A DNA stretch of 48,059 bases from Clostridia bacterium (GTDB lineage: Bacteria > Bacillota > Clostridia > Christensenellales > Aristaeellaceae), in assembly GCA_009784985.1 (NCBI GenBank), contig WQXF01000005.1, forward strand, positions 1 to 48,059, given 5' to 3'. The notes beneath the pieces are model-generated. The model was not told where the DNA came from, did not search any database, and saw only the letters and a program-made list of their open reading frames with translations. Position numbers and translations under genes: made by a program. Shown one piece after another: positions 34,313 to 42,424 of this stretch; positions within the stretch are counted from its first letter, which is position 1, and each line of letters opens with the position of its first letter.

Positions 34313-35464
34313 TTATGCAAAACCAGTCGCCTGTTCTAACATGGCGCTCACATTCAACATACCGCCTGTTGTTACTCTGCCGTTAAGATCAGGGACCCGT
34401 GTTACGCTGGACAAAACGATATTTCGCATGTCATGGATGGTCAAGTGGGGTTTGAACGCCCTCAAAAGGGCCGCGGCTCCAGCTACATGGGGAGCCGCCA
34501 TAGACGTCCCGTTCATATTCGAATAACCGCCGCACAAATCGGTGCTTAAAATGCCCGTTCCAGGCGCGGCAATGTGGACGCTTTCGGCTCCAAAATTCGA
34601 GAATGGCGCAAGGGCGTTGTTTGGATTAAGCGCTGCAACCGAAATAATATTATCAAGATTATAAGATGCCGGATACATTGGAAAGGAATCATTATTTGTG
34701 CCGTTATTGCCGGCAGAGGCTATAAACAGCCCGCCATATTGTTGTATGGCATATCTTAAAGCCGATGAATTTTGTCTTCCGCCCCAACTGTTATTTAGAA
34801 TTGGGATATTCTTTCTGGCAGCGAAATTGATTGCCTGCATGGCTGACGCAAGGTCAATCGTAGTATTCCCTATGTTAAGAATTACTAACCCTATATCCCA
34901 GCATACCCCTACAACTCCCACATGGTTATTCCCTATTGCGCCGATCGTTCCCGCTACGTGCGTTCCGTGTCCGCTCAAATCTCTGTAATCCGCAAATCTG
35001 CCCTTTCTGGGAACCAACAAATTCGCTCTTAAATCAGGATGGTCTCCATCCACGCCTGTGTCCAGCACCCCTACAAGCACATCGCGGCTTCCTGTTGCAC
35101 GATCCCATGCCGAAGGAGCCTGTATCCGTTCGATGCCCCAAAGGTTCCTGAATAACGGATCATCAGGGATTCTATGAAAATCATATAAATAATCCGGCTC
35201 CGCGTAGACTACGTCCGGGTTGGTTAAGAGGTTTTCTATTGCGTCGATTACTGCCAGCTTGTCTTTTCTCCTTAGATGAATGAGTATAACATCCCCTACA
35301 TCGTCTTCCTTCCTTTTTTCTTCCGGGTGGAATATTGTTTCTATTTCTTCATAATCGATCCCACAAAAAATAGTATCAATAGAACGGCCTATGTAATCGA
35401 TGCTCTTATTTAACGCTACAATTACCTTTCCAGATTCAAAATTACCATCATAGTAATTATGCAT
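34313..35464 (-). CDS. Subtilisin-like serine protease (S8), no signal peptide
   Basis: The 383-residue protease has the full catalytic triad: Asp at about 135 in VLDTGVDGDHPDL, His at about 166 in SGHGTHVAGT and Ser in MNGTSMAAPHVAG. The N-terminal 95 residues look like an inhibitor-type propeptide ending in DVVYAEPDYLY. No signal peptide precedes it, so the enzyme may be intracellular or exported by another route. The ATG at 35464 is nine bases after GAAGGAA. A GTG three codons earlier abuts the ribosome binding site and is less likely. The gene is AT-richer than the mre cluster, as is its upstream neighbour. Confidence 0.88.
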   Translation of the reverse strand: MHNYYDGNFESGKVIVALNKSIDYIGRSIDTIFCGIDYEEIETIFHPEEKRKEDDVGDVILIHLRRKDKLAVIDAIENLLTNPDVVYAEPDYLYDFHRIPDDPLFRNLWGIERIQAPSAWDRATGSRDVLVGVLDTGVDGDHPDLRANLLVPRKGRFADYRDLSGHGTHVAGTIGAIGNNHVGVVGVCWDIGLVILNIGNTTIDLASAMQAINFAARKNIPILNNSWGGRQNSSALRYAIQQYGGLFIASAGNNGTNNDSFPMYPASYNLDNIISVAALNPNNALAPFSNFGAESVHIAAPGTGILSTDLCGGYSNMNGTSMAAPHVAGAAALLRAFKPHLTIHDMRNIVLSSVTRVPDLNGRVTTGGMLNVSAMLEQATGFA

Positions 35465-35812
35465 CAAAGTCACTTCCTTCGTTTTGCTGTATATAAAATC
35501 AAATTCAAAATTCGTCGTGGGTTATCCTATGAAGGACTTAAGCATTTCGTTACCGGCCGAATGCATTGGCATGAAAAAATAAAACAGACATTAGCATCAC
35601 AAGTGCGCTAACATCTGTTTTGAGGGGAACTGCAAACTTTTCCTTGCAGCCGGGGTGGAATGTGAAGTATCAATATGAGTGGAAAATCCTTGTGTACGCT
35701 TTACCTCACGGAAGGTTTTTTGTCGCACTGGTGGCTGATGATGCATGTGACCGATGGGGATGTGCTGGGTGATGTGCGGCGGTTGGTTGGGTTGAGGGTG
35801 AAAGAGGTAATA
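35465..35812. other. Intergenic region with terminator and possible short open frame
   Basis: This 348-bp stretch holds the terminator at 35576-35621 and a 47-codon plus-strand frame starting ATG 35675 and ending at 35818 (MSGKSLCTLYLTEGF onward). That frame overlaps the 3' end of the opposite gene by six bases, has a weak ribosome binding site and matches no family I know. It may be a remnant of a displaced gene. Confidence 0.4.
35575..35621 (-). terminator. Intrinsic terminator after the unknown 379-residue gene
   Basis: AAAACAGA (35581-35588) and TTAGC (35591-35595) pair with TCTGTTTT (35614-35621) and GCTAA (35607-35611), with two central mismatches. On the minus strand the stem runs into ATTTTTTC. 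It lies about 190 bp downstream of the gene it would terminate. Confidence 0.6.
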
Positions 35813-36952
35813 TCATAAAGATTGCTGCATTTTTATTTTTCCATTATCAAAAATACGTTGCAATATCCGCTCGGCTGTTTGTTCACCTTCATAATCCTTA
35901 ACACTAACACCCGGCCCCTCGTTGATTTTTCTATAGAATCGCTGAACTTGTTCATGTGTAACCCAGCCTGGCGGCAATAAGTTGAGCTCTTTTATTGGCT
36001 CTCTCGTTCCAACAAACTCCATTAAATATAGCCGCTCCTTTTCGTCGGTATAACGAATAAAATCAAGAGATAATCCCGCAACACATAATGGCAGCTCTTT
36101 TCTATTAAAAATGCTAAGAAAATCCTTGCAGATTGCTCTCTCGTCAGGATACTGTTTAATTACTTCATATTCAAAATATTCGTCTTCATAATTATATTCA
36201 CTTCTTGCACCCTTACTTGATATAATTCCAATCAGCCTAACAGCACATGATTCTTCAGGCTTGTCTTTTTTCCAAACAAAAAGAAGACGCAATGGATGAT
36301 AAGTCACGTCAAAAGCTGTCGCCCCAGTATTAAAAACACGACAAATCATATTATGCCCAACTATGGGTGTTATTTTGTTGAACAATGAAACTCCATTTAC
36401 TTCCCCTGTCTTAATTTCAACATTTTCGCGTACAGCGCTTCCAAGGAAATACCTTCTTTTAAAATCAGGTAGGGCAAAAGTCTTTCTGCTTATTTCTTTT
36501 GCGTCTTTTTCATTACTTATCGCTTTTATGGAATGCAGCATTATGTGGTTAAAAAGCCAGCCATTACGTGGATCAGTAACAGATCGATCAAACGTTTTGC
36601 ACCACAACCTCATATCACTATCATGGATAGTAGAACCAACGCATAATTCGATAGTTTCTTTAATATCTTTATCATTCAGCAAATTGTCAAACATCCCTAG
36701 ATTATCAATGAATTTATCGATTTTTAGTGGCAATTCGTAGTTGAGGCAGTATTTCTGGCATAACACATCCAGCGGTTCTGATAGCACTGCATATATTTGC
36801 GCCTCAAGTGAACTACTATCTAACTTTCCGTTTTCTTTAAACATTTCAATCTGCGCTTTTCTGTGTAGCCCTTTGCGTGCTTTGTCCAAAACCAAAGAAA
36901 CAATATAAGATAATCCAGATTTCGCTACTTCTGTCAGGGCACCTTCTATCAC
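35813..36952 (-). CDS. Hypothetical protein, AT-rich gene beside tRNAs
   Basis: The 379-residue protein begins at GTG 36952, eight bases after GGGAGG. It is soluble with a helical N-terminal half (VAKSGLSYIVSLVLDKARKG onward). The C-terminal half is mixed alpha/beta and rich in aromatic and charged residues, ending with LPPGWVTHEQVQRFYRKI. I recognise no domain. The base composition and codon use are strikingly AT-rich next to the cell-shape genes, and the gene stands between a tRNA pair and the protease gene, so it was probably acquired by transfer. A defence or toxin-type function is conceivable but there is no motif to support it. Confidence 0.55.
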   Translation of the reverse strand: MIEGALTEVAKSGLSYIVSLVLDKARKGLHRKAQIEMFKENGKLDSSSLEAQIYAVLSEPLDVLCQKYCLNYELPLKIDKFIDNLGMFDNLLNDKDIKETIELCVGSTIHDSDMRLWCKTFDRSVTDPRNGWLFNHIMLHSIKAISNEKDAKEISRKTFALPDFKRRYFLGSAVRENVEIKTGEVNGVSLFNKITPIVGHNMICRVFNTGATAFDVTYHPLRLLFVWKKDKPEESCAVRLIGIISSKGARSEYNYEDEYFEYEVIKQYPDERAICKDFLSIFNRKELPLCVAGLSLDFIRYTDEKERLYLMEFVGTREPIKELNLLPPGWVTHEQVQRFYRKINEGPGVSVKDYEGEQTAERILQRIFDNGKIKMQQSL

Positions 36953-37048
36953 AATTCACGCCTCCCATATTTTGTCACTATTTCGCAAAATAAAGTAGAT
37001 AAATGCATCTCAACCCACTAAGTGGTCAGCCCAAATAACAAGCATAGA

Positions 37049-37083
37049 AGAGACCTTGAAAACACACCGCTTTCAAGGTCTCT
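37049..37083 (-). terminator. Terminator of the tRNA-Thr/tRNA-Pro operon
   Basis: A perfect 13-bp stem, AGAGACCTTGAAA (37049-37061) with TTTCAAGGTCTCT (37071-37083) and a nine-base loop, follows the tRNA-Pro gene by eight bases on the minus strand. Its T tract is short. Confidence 0.75.
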
Positions 37084-37090
37084 CCCAAAA

Positions 37091-37164
37091 TCGAGGTGAC
37101 AGGATTTGAACCTGCGACCTTTTGGTCCCGAACCAAACGCGCTACCAAACTGCGCTACACCTCG
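37091..37164 (-). tRNA. tRNA-Pro (anticodon CGG)
   Basis: The 74-base cloverleaf has acceptor CGAGGTG paired with CACCTCG, D stem GCGC/GCGC, anticodon stem TTTGG/CCAAA with loop TTCGGGA (anticodon CGG, reading CCG), and the T arm with TTCAAAT. The discriminator is A and CCA is not encoded. It follows tRNA-Thr on the same transcript. Confidence 0.95.
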
Positions 37165-37181
37165 ATATATAATTGAAAATG

Positions 37182-37254
37182 AGCCATTGAAGGGACTCGA
37201 ACCCTTGACCTGCGGTTTACGAAACCGCTGCTCTACCACCTGAGCTACAATGGC
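37182..37254 (-). tRNA. tRNA-Thr (anticodon CGT)
   Basis: The 73-base cloverleaf has acceptor GCCATTG/CAATGGC, D stem GCTC/GAGC, anticodon stem GCGGT/ACCGC with loop TTCGTAA (anticodon CGT, reading ACG), and T loop TTCGAGT. CCA is not encoded. It is the first gene of the two-tRNA operon, driven by a consensus promoter. Confidence 0.95.
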
Positions 37255-37302
37255 ATATAGAAGGGCATGTGAAAACATATAGGCAAGCCTTGGCAGAACG
37301 AG

Positions 37303-37331
37303 ATTATAGCAGAAGCAGCCTGCCTTGTCAA
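37303..37331 (-). promoter_or_regulatory. Consensus promoter of the tRNA operon
   Basis: TTGACA (37331-37326) and TATAAT (37308-37303) are exactly 17 bp apart on the minus strand. The -35 box overlaps the -35 of the opposite promoter. Confidence 0.85.
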
Positions 37332-37353
37332 GTGTACGCATACGTGCTATGAT
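37325..37353 (+). promoter_or_regulatory. Promoter of the D,D-carboxypeptidase gene
   Basis: TTGTCA (37325-37330) and TATGAT (37348-37353) are 17 bp apart. Five bases of the -35 are shared with the tRNA promoter on the other strand, the whole reading CTTGTCAAG. Confidence 0.75.
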
Positions 37354-37388
37354 ATAGGCAATCCTTACTGAGTGAAGGATGTGGCCTC

Positions 37389-38936
37389 ATGCCATTACAC
37401 CCGCGCATGTCGTGGGCGCGCGATAAGCTGCCGGTACTCCTGTTGTGCTTAGTGTTTGCGCTAGGCACGCCGCTGCATGGGCTCGCGTCCAGCCGATCAA
37501 CTCCCAGGCCCACGGCGATGCCCCAGCCCACCCGCGATTCCAACGCCGAACCCTACGATGCGGGAACCCCGGAGCGGCTCATGCCGGAAATGCTGGTGGC
37601 CCACGCCGCTATCCTGGTGGAGGCTCAATCCGGCGAGGTCATATTCGAAAAAAATGCCGATGATTTGATGTATCCCGCCAGTACCACCAAGATCATGACC
37701 GCCATGCTCACCATCCAAAGCATGATATACGATAACCTGCCCGAGATGGTGGTGGTCAGCCCCAACGCGGGCAATCCGCCCCCGAATTCCTCTCGGGTTC
37801 CCATAGCCACGGGCGAAGAAATCTCCATGACGGATCTATTGTACGGCATGATGCTGCGCTCGGGAAACGACGCAGCCACGGCCTTGGCCGAGCATATCGC
37901 GGGCAGTGAAGCTGCCTTTGCGGAACGGATGAACGATACCGCCGCTTTTTTGGGTTGCCAGAGCACTAATTTTGTGAATGCCCACGGCTTTCACGATCCC
38001 AATCAGTATACCACGGCGCGGGATATGGCCATCATCGCAAGAACCGCCATGCGGCTGGACAACCCCATTTCGACAGAAGAAGGCCAGAAGGGGATACCCA
38101 CCTTCCGCGAGGTATCCCAAACCTTGGAGTATAGGCTGGCGCCCACCAACCACCATCCGCGGCGCAGGATCATAACCAATAACGACTTTATCAACGAAAC
38201 CAAGGAAAACAACCGGCATCTGTACACCTATGGCACGGGCATCAAGTCCGGCTTCCATTCCCAGGCCATGTATTGTTTTGTGGGATCGGCGCAGCGCAAC
38301 GGCGTAGAGCTGATCAGCGTGGTTTTTTATTCGTCTGACCGGGAGCGCTGGAGCGATACGCGGCGGCTGATGGAATACGGCTTTTCCCAGTATACCAGCA
38401 CAACGCCCGAGGCGATCTACAAAGAGTCGCCCCGGGAGATCAACATCAGCGGCTTTGACCTGTCCGACGCCCAGCTGCGGGGCAGGCTGGAATTGGGCAT
38501 TCGCCCCTTGGATACCAACCGCAAGGTAACCATCGTGGGCCGCGAAGACCGGATCGACGCCGTCAAGCGGGACTTTAACCAACTGACACAAATACGCATC
38601 ACCCGGCCCGACCGTGCGCCCGTCACCGCTGGCGAGGTGATGGGTTACCTCACTTACTTCCCCGAAGGCGACATGCCGGTGGAGTACGAGCTATACGCCA
38701 CCCGCTCCATTGAGGCTCGCAAGGACGCGCCCCTCACCCTGGAAGAAATCAAGCTGATGACCGAGGCCGACCCCAATTCCTGGCCCCGCTTCTCGTTGGA
38801 GTTTTTGGTGGTGCCCTTTACGGTTGCACTAGCGCTGTTTTTGCTGATCAAGCTGCTTCGCCGCCGCCGGATACGCAGGCGCTCCCGCAGGCAACAAAAG
38901 CGCCTGCCCATGCCAAAAACCCGCTCCTTTAGATAG
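37389..38936 (+). CDS. D-alanyl-D-alanine carboxypeptidase (DacF/PBP5 type)
   Basis: The 515-residue low-molecular-mass PBP removes the terminal D-Ala of peptidoglycan stem peptides outside the membrane. A signal peptide (LLLCLVFALGTPLHG) precedes the S11 peptidase domain with Ser98-T-T-Lys101 (YPASTTKIM), Ser158-Gly-Asn and Lys286-Ser-Gly. The C-terminal PBP5-like domain runs to about 450, and a membrane helix (VVPFTVALALFLLIKLL) with a basic tail anchors the C-terminus, in place of the usual amphipathic helix. At 515 residues it is somewhat longer than the family norm of about 400-450. Its stop is three bases from the convergent chromate-type transporter gene. Confidence 0.9.
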   Translation: MPLHPRMSWARDKLPVLLLCLVFALGTPLHGLASSRSTPRPTAMPQPTRDSNAEPYDAGTPERLMPEMLVAHAAILVEAQSGEVIFEKNADDLMYPASTTKIMTAMLTIQSMIYDNLPEMVVVSPNAGNPPPNSSRVPIATGEEISMTDLLYGMMLRSGNDAATALAEHIAGSEAAFAERMNDTAAFLGCQSTNFVNAHGFHDPNQYTTARDMAIIARTAMRLDNPISTEEGQKGIPTFREVSQTLEYRLAPTNHHPRRRIITNNDFINETKENNRHLYTYGTGIKSGFHSQAMYCFVGSAQRNGVELISVVFYSSDRERWSDTRRLMEYGFSQYTSTTPEAIYKESPREINISGFDLSDAQLRGRLELGIRPLDTNRKVTIVGREDRIDAVKRDFNQLTQIRITRPDRAPVTAGEVMGYLTYFPEGDMPVEYELYATRSIEARKDAPLTLEEIKLMTEADPNSWPRFSLEFLVVPFTVALALFLLIKLLRRRRIRRRSRRQQKRLPMPKTRSFR

Positions 38937-38939
38937 GCG

Positions 38940-39464
38940 TTAAAAAAGCGCCACGCCTATCACAGCGGCAATCACGATAATCAGGATCGGATGGGCCTTA
39001 AACTTATACGCCGCCAAAAAGCCCCCTGCCGCCAACACCGCCGTTATCTCGCTGTGTACGGCTTCCGTGCCCACCGCCAGGGCCGCGCACACAATCAGCC
39101 CGGCGATCACCGGCCGCAATCCCTTAAAAAACGCCTTGGCCAGGGGATGATCTTTCACCCGCATCACCAGCTTGGCCAGCAGCGTCATCAATACAAAGGA
39201 TGTGGTCACCACACCCAGGGTGGCAGCCACCGCGCCCGGCACGCCCGCCACCAGCACCCCCACAAAGGTGGCGGCATTGATGGCGATGGGGCCGGGCGTC
39301 ATTTCGGAAAGGGCCACCAGCTCGGCAAACTGGGCGCCTGTCATCCAGCCGTTGGCGCGCACCACGTCTTGTTCGATAAGCTTCAGCACCGCCAAGCCCC
39401 CACCAAAGGCAAAGGAGCCAATCTTCCAAAAGGTAAGGTAAAGGGAGGCCAATGCCTCAAACAT
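38940..39464 (-). CDS. Chromate transporter-family protein (second half-size subunit)
   Basis: The 174-residue membrane protein carries one CHR domain, with FWKIGSFAFGGGLAVL near residue 15, EMTPGPIAINAATFVG near 55 and several further helices. Many Bacillota encode the CHR transporter as two such half-size proteins that work together. It overlaps the preceding half-gene by eight bases, which shows the two are translated together. Chromate efflux is the name-giving activity of the family, but half-size pairs in anaerobes may carry another anion. Confidence 0.85.
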   Translation of the reverse strand: MFEALASLYLTFWKIGSFAFGGGLAVLKLIEQDVVRANGWMTGAQFAELVALSEMTPGPIAINAATFVGVLVAGVPGAVAATLGVVTTSFVLMTLLAKLVMRVKDHPLAKAFFKGLRPVIAGLIVCAALAVGTEAVHSEITAVLAAGGFLAAYKFKAHPILIIVIAAVIGVALF

Positions 39465-40026
39465 CGCCCTTCCCCCTCTCCCGCATCAGCAATATGCCCA
39501 GCGCCCCGCCCGCCGCTATACAAAGGATGGGGCTCACGCCCAGGGCCGCTACGGCTGCTACGGTGGCCAGCAGCAGCAGGCAGTTGAGCCAGGTGGCCCC
39601 CACATTGTCCACCATCCGTACGGCGGCAGCGAATATGATGCCGGCCACCACAGGCTTTACGGCCACAAACATACGCTCCACGATGCTAAAGCGCTCTTTG
39701 AGCTGGGCAAAAAACAGGGCGATCACGCCCATGATCAAAAAAGAAGGCAATGCCGACCCCACCAGCGCCAGGGCGGCTCCCCAAAAGCCAAACAGCATGT
39801 GCCCCAGATACACTGATAGGTTGATCACCATGGCGCCAGGGGCGGCCTGGGCCAGGGTAATGATGTCGATAAACTCCTCTTCCTCCAGCCAGCCCAGCCT
39901 TTGTACAAACTCGGTTTGCATGATGGGGATCATGGCGTAGCCTCCGCCGATGGTAAAGGTGCCAATTTTCAGCAGGGAAAGGAACATCCTTCCCCTGCTT
40001 TTTGGGGCGCGCTTTGTCTCTTGCAT
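39457..40026 (-). CDS. Chromate transporter-family protein (first half-size subunit)
   Basis: The 189-residue membrane protein has the CHR domain pattern LKIGTFTIGGGYAMIPIM (about residues 19-36) and TLAQAAPGAMVINLSVYLG (about 57-75). AAGGAG stands seven bases before the ATG. It precedes the other half-size subunit and should pair with it. A minus-strand promoter TTGACG (40095-40090) and CATGAT (40072-40067), 17 bp apart, is likely. Confidence 0.85.
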   Translation of the reverse strand: MQETKRAPKSRGRMFLSLLKIGTFTIGGGYAMIPIMQTEFVQRLGWLEEEEFIDIITLAQAAPGAMVINLSVYLGHMLFGFWGAALALVGSALPSFLIMGVIALFFAQLKERFSIVERMFVAVKPVVAGIIFAAAVRMVDNVGATWLNCLLLLATVAAVAALGVSPILCIAAGGALGILLMRERGKGDV

Positions 40027-40066
40027 GGCACTGCTCCTTGTTTTCTACTACATAAATGCATATAGC

Positions 40067-40095
40067 ATCATGCCATTTTTGTTTCCTTCCGTCAA
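40067..40095 (-). promoter_or_regulatory. Probable promoter of the CHR transporter pair
   Basis: TTGACG (40095-40090) and CATGAT (40072-40067) are separated by 17 bp on the minus strand, about 40 bp before the first ATG. The -10 matches consensus at only four positions. Confidence 0.5.
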
Positions 40096-40223
40096 GCCCG
40101 GCAGGAAAATGCCCTTCTATGTCGAAAATATAACGGAAGTGGAACGAATCTGCGTATGCCTGCATATTGAATGCATATCCACGTCCGAAATGGGTACACT
40201 CTTGCTTGAAAGGAGGACAAGCG

Positions 40224-42236
40224 GTGCTCTGTCCCTATTGCCAACACAACCTTCAGAGCGGAGACAGCAACTGCCCGCGTTGCGGGCCAAGCATGTCGCC
40301 GCTGATTTCCCTCCCCGATCAAGAGACACCGCTTTCGGACGGGATGTATACCGAATGGAACGGCAAAACCTATACACAGTACGCACGGGAGCCCATGATC
40401 GAGGCGCCGGCTACGCGCCGCACTTCCTCCATCCGCCGACGCTCCCGGTCAGCCTCACTCGCTTCGGGCGGGAGTATGCCCCGTGGCGGTAGCAATCCGC
40501 CCCCGGTTCGGCGCGAGGAAGCAAGCATACCCGTGGCGGCCGAGGGCCGGGTGTACGGCGCCATCGACCTGCCCGAGGGGCCTATTTACGTGCGCAAACC
40601 ACCGGAAAGGCCGGTTCGGGACAGCTTGCAGCGCAAAGTATCCCTGCGCAGGAACGGCCCACGCATCGGCTTGATACTCCTGGTGATATTCACCGTGCTG
40701 CTGGCGGGGACCATCAGTTCCTGGTACTACCTCACCCAATCCCAAGAAGGCCATGCGCTCATGGCGGTTTGGGGCTGGAGCAACGCACCCGTGGAGGCCT
40801 TTTGGCGGCTGGGTGAAAGCAAGATGCGCGAGGGATACGTAGCTGAAGCCCTCGAAGCTTTTATCAAAGCACATGAAGGCGATATAGACCGTGGGATCAC
40901 CAACAACATCGAAGGTATACTGGCACTGGCCAACGCCTACGAGCGGGACGGGCAAGGCGACAAAGCAAAAGAACTATACGAAGATCTGATCGGAAATATC
41001 GCCCGCAATCACCCCGACGCCTACATCCGCCTGTATCACATGTATAAAGACAAGGGAGATCACGCCAACGCTGTGGCCATGCTGGAGTTGGGCCACAAAG
41101 AAACCTCGCTGGACACCTTTACCCGGCTGATCCGCGAGTATTCGCCGGATCAGCCCTATGCCTCCAACGTCGGCGGGCGTTTTAACAGGGAAGTCCGCAT
41201 AACCCTCCGGGCCGCGGAAGGCACCACCATCTACTACACGGTAGATCATTATCCTCAGGGGGATATGCCGATCAAAAAAAGTGCTTTAAAAGAGGAAGAG
41301 CAGGAACAAGACGACAAGAACCCCCTCCCCGAAAGAGATGGCATTCTGTATGTGGAAGGAGAGGAAATCCTCCTAAACGAGGGCACCACCTATGTCCGCG
41401 CCGTAGCGGTGCAAGACAATGACGTGCCCAGCAAAGAGATGGAAGAGACCTACGCCGTGGTGTTCCCCATCCCCGATCCGCCCAAGGCCAACGTATCCTC
41501 CGGCACTTATGATTACGCGCCCACCGTGTCGCTACGGGCCGACAAAGGCATCGCGGCTATCCATTACACCATCGACAACACCACGGCCACCCAAAACTCG
41601 CCGCTGTACACCGGCCCCATCAAGCTGCCCAACGGCAGAACCTTTTTGCGGGCCATCGCGGTGGATCACCGCGGCAAACCCAGCTACGAGATGAACATTG
41701 AGTACATGGTGCGGGGCGCCACCAAAAAAATGTTTAACTCCAACGATGTATTCGACAAGCTCTCCCTACTGCGCACCACCTACGATCAGTTCACCCGCGC
41801 CTACGGCAAGCCCCGAAGCTACGAAAAGATTGAAGGCGAGTGGACCAGCGAACGATATCGCGCCGACTACCCCTTTGGGTACGCCAGCTTTGTACAAGCC
41901 GATAATAACAGGATGGTGCTCTACGAACTGATGGTGGAGAGCGGAAACATCCGGGGCCCGCGCAATATCCGGATCGGCGATTCGCAAGACAAGGTGATCA
42001 CGGGTTTCAACGACAGGGGCGGCCAAGCCATGAAAAACGGCGAACGCTTGCTTTACAACAACAACCTCAATTCCATCGGCGTCTATCAATTGACCGAAGA
42101 CGGCAATTTCGCCGCCCGCTACTACCATCCCCGGGCCAACAAAAAAAACGAATTCGTAGAGCTGTCTTTCTACTTCCGCAACGGCCAGGTGTCCCGCATG
42201 CATTGGCTTTGGTATATAGGGAATGCGAGCAATTAA
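40224..42236 (+). CDS. Membrane protein with zinc ribbon, TPR and two chitobiase-C-like domains
   Basis: The 670-residue protein begins with a zinc ribbon (CPYCQHNLQSGDSNCPRCG, residues 3-21), then an Arg/Pro-rich linker and one membrane helix at about 150-172 (IGLILLVIFTVLLAGTIS). A TPR-like region follows at about 195-300. Two domains of the chitobiase/beta-hexosaminidase C-terminal type have TTIYYTVD and AAIHYTIDNTTATQNSPLY. A C-terminal SLLRTTYDQF-to-end domain is unknown. GTG 40224, seven bases after AAGGAGG, is the start; the reading frame extends upstream without a ribosome binding site. The order implies a cytoplasmic ribbon and an outside repeat region. A role in envelope sensing is a guess. 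Confidence 0.72.
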   Translation: MLCPYCQHNLQSGDSNCPRCGPSMSPLISLPDQETPLSDGMYTEWNGKTYTQYAREPMIEAPATRRTSSIRRRSRSASLASGGSMPRGGSNPPPVRREEASIPVAAEGRVYGAIDLPEGPIYVRKPPERPVRDSLQRKVSLRRNGPRIGLILLVIFTVLLAGTISSWYYLTQSQEGHALMAVWGWSNAPVEAFWRLGESKMREGYVAEALEAFIKAHEGDIDRGITNNIEGILALANAYERDGQGDKAKELYEDLIGNIARNHPDAYIRLYHMYKDKGDHANAVAMLELGHKETSLDTFTRLIREYSPDQPYASNVGGRFNREVRITLRAAEGTTIYYTVDHYPQGDMPIKKSALKEEEQEQDDKNPLPERDGILYVEGEEILLNEGTTYVRAVAVQDNDVPSKEMEETYAVVFPIPDPPKANVSSGTYDYAPTVSLRADKGIAAIHYTIDNTTATQNSPLYTGPIKLPNGRTFLRAIAVDHRGKPSYEMNIEYMVRGATKKMFNSNDVFDKLSLLRTTYDQFTRAYGKPRSYEKIEGEWTSERYRADYPFGYASFVQADNNRMVLYELMVESGNIRGPRNIRIGDSQDKVITGFNDRGGQAMKNGERLLYNNNLNSIGVYQLTEDGNFAARYYHPRANKKNEFVELSFYFRNGQVSRMHWLWYIGNASN

Positions 42237-42350
42237 CAAGTAACAGTGAACAGTGAACAATAAGCTGCGGCAAAGAGAGCAACTCTGCCGTGGCCTATTG
42301 TTCACTGTTATTTGTTCACTGTTCATTGGTGGCAGTTCACTGTTCATTGG
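42235..42350. repeat. Dispersed hairpin repeat, copy 1
   Basis: The first 38 bases (42235-42272) are identical to those of copy 2 at 47377-47414. The right arm GCCTATTGTTCACTGT (42293-42308) is also identical. CAGTGAACAATA on the left pairs with TATTGTTCACTG on the right around a less conserved centre. It begins at the last two bases of the preceding gene's TAA. Confidence 0.85.
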
Positions 42351-42362
42351 TTTACTTTGCCC

Positions 42363-42418
42363 TTGACACGTCCAAAGCCTAACTGTACAATGAACAAAGA
42401 TTGTACTAGCATAAGGAG
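42363..42418 (+). promoter_or_regulatory. Promoter and RBS of ilvE
   Basis: TTGACA (42363-42368) and TACAAT (42386-42391) are 17 bp apart. AAGGAG (42413-42418) lies six bases before the ATG. The leader is short, so no T-box or attenuator is present. Confidence 0.8.
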
Positions 42419-42424
42419 TAGAAT

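Noticed and set aside
42369-42424. T-box or leader-peptide control of ilvE
   Set aside because: The leader from the -10 to the ATG is only about 33 bases with no room for such a structure.
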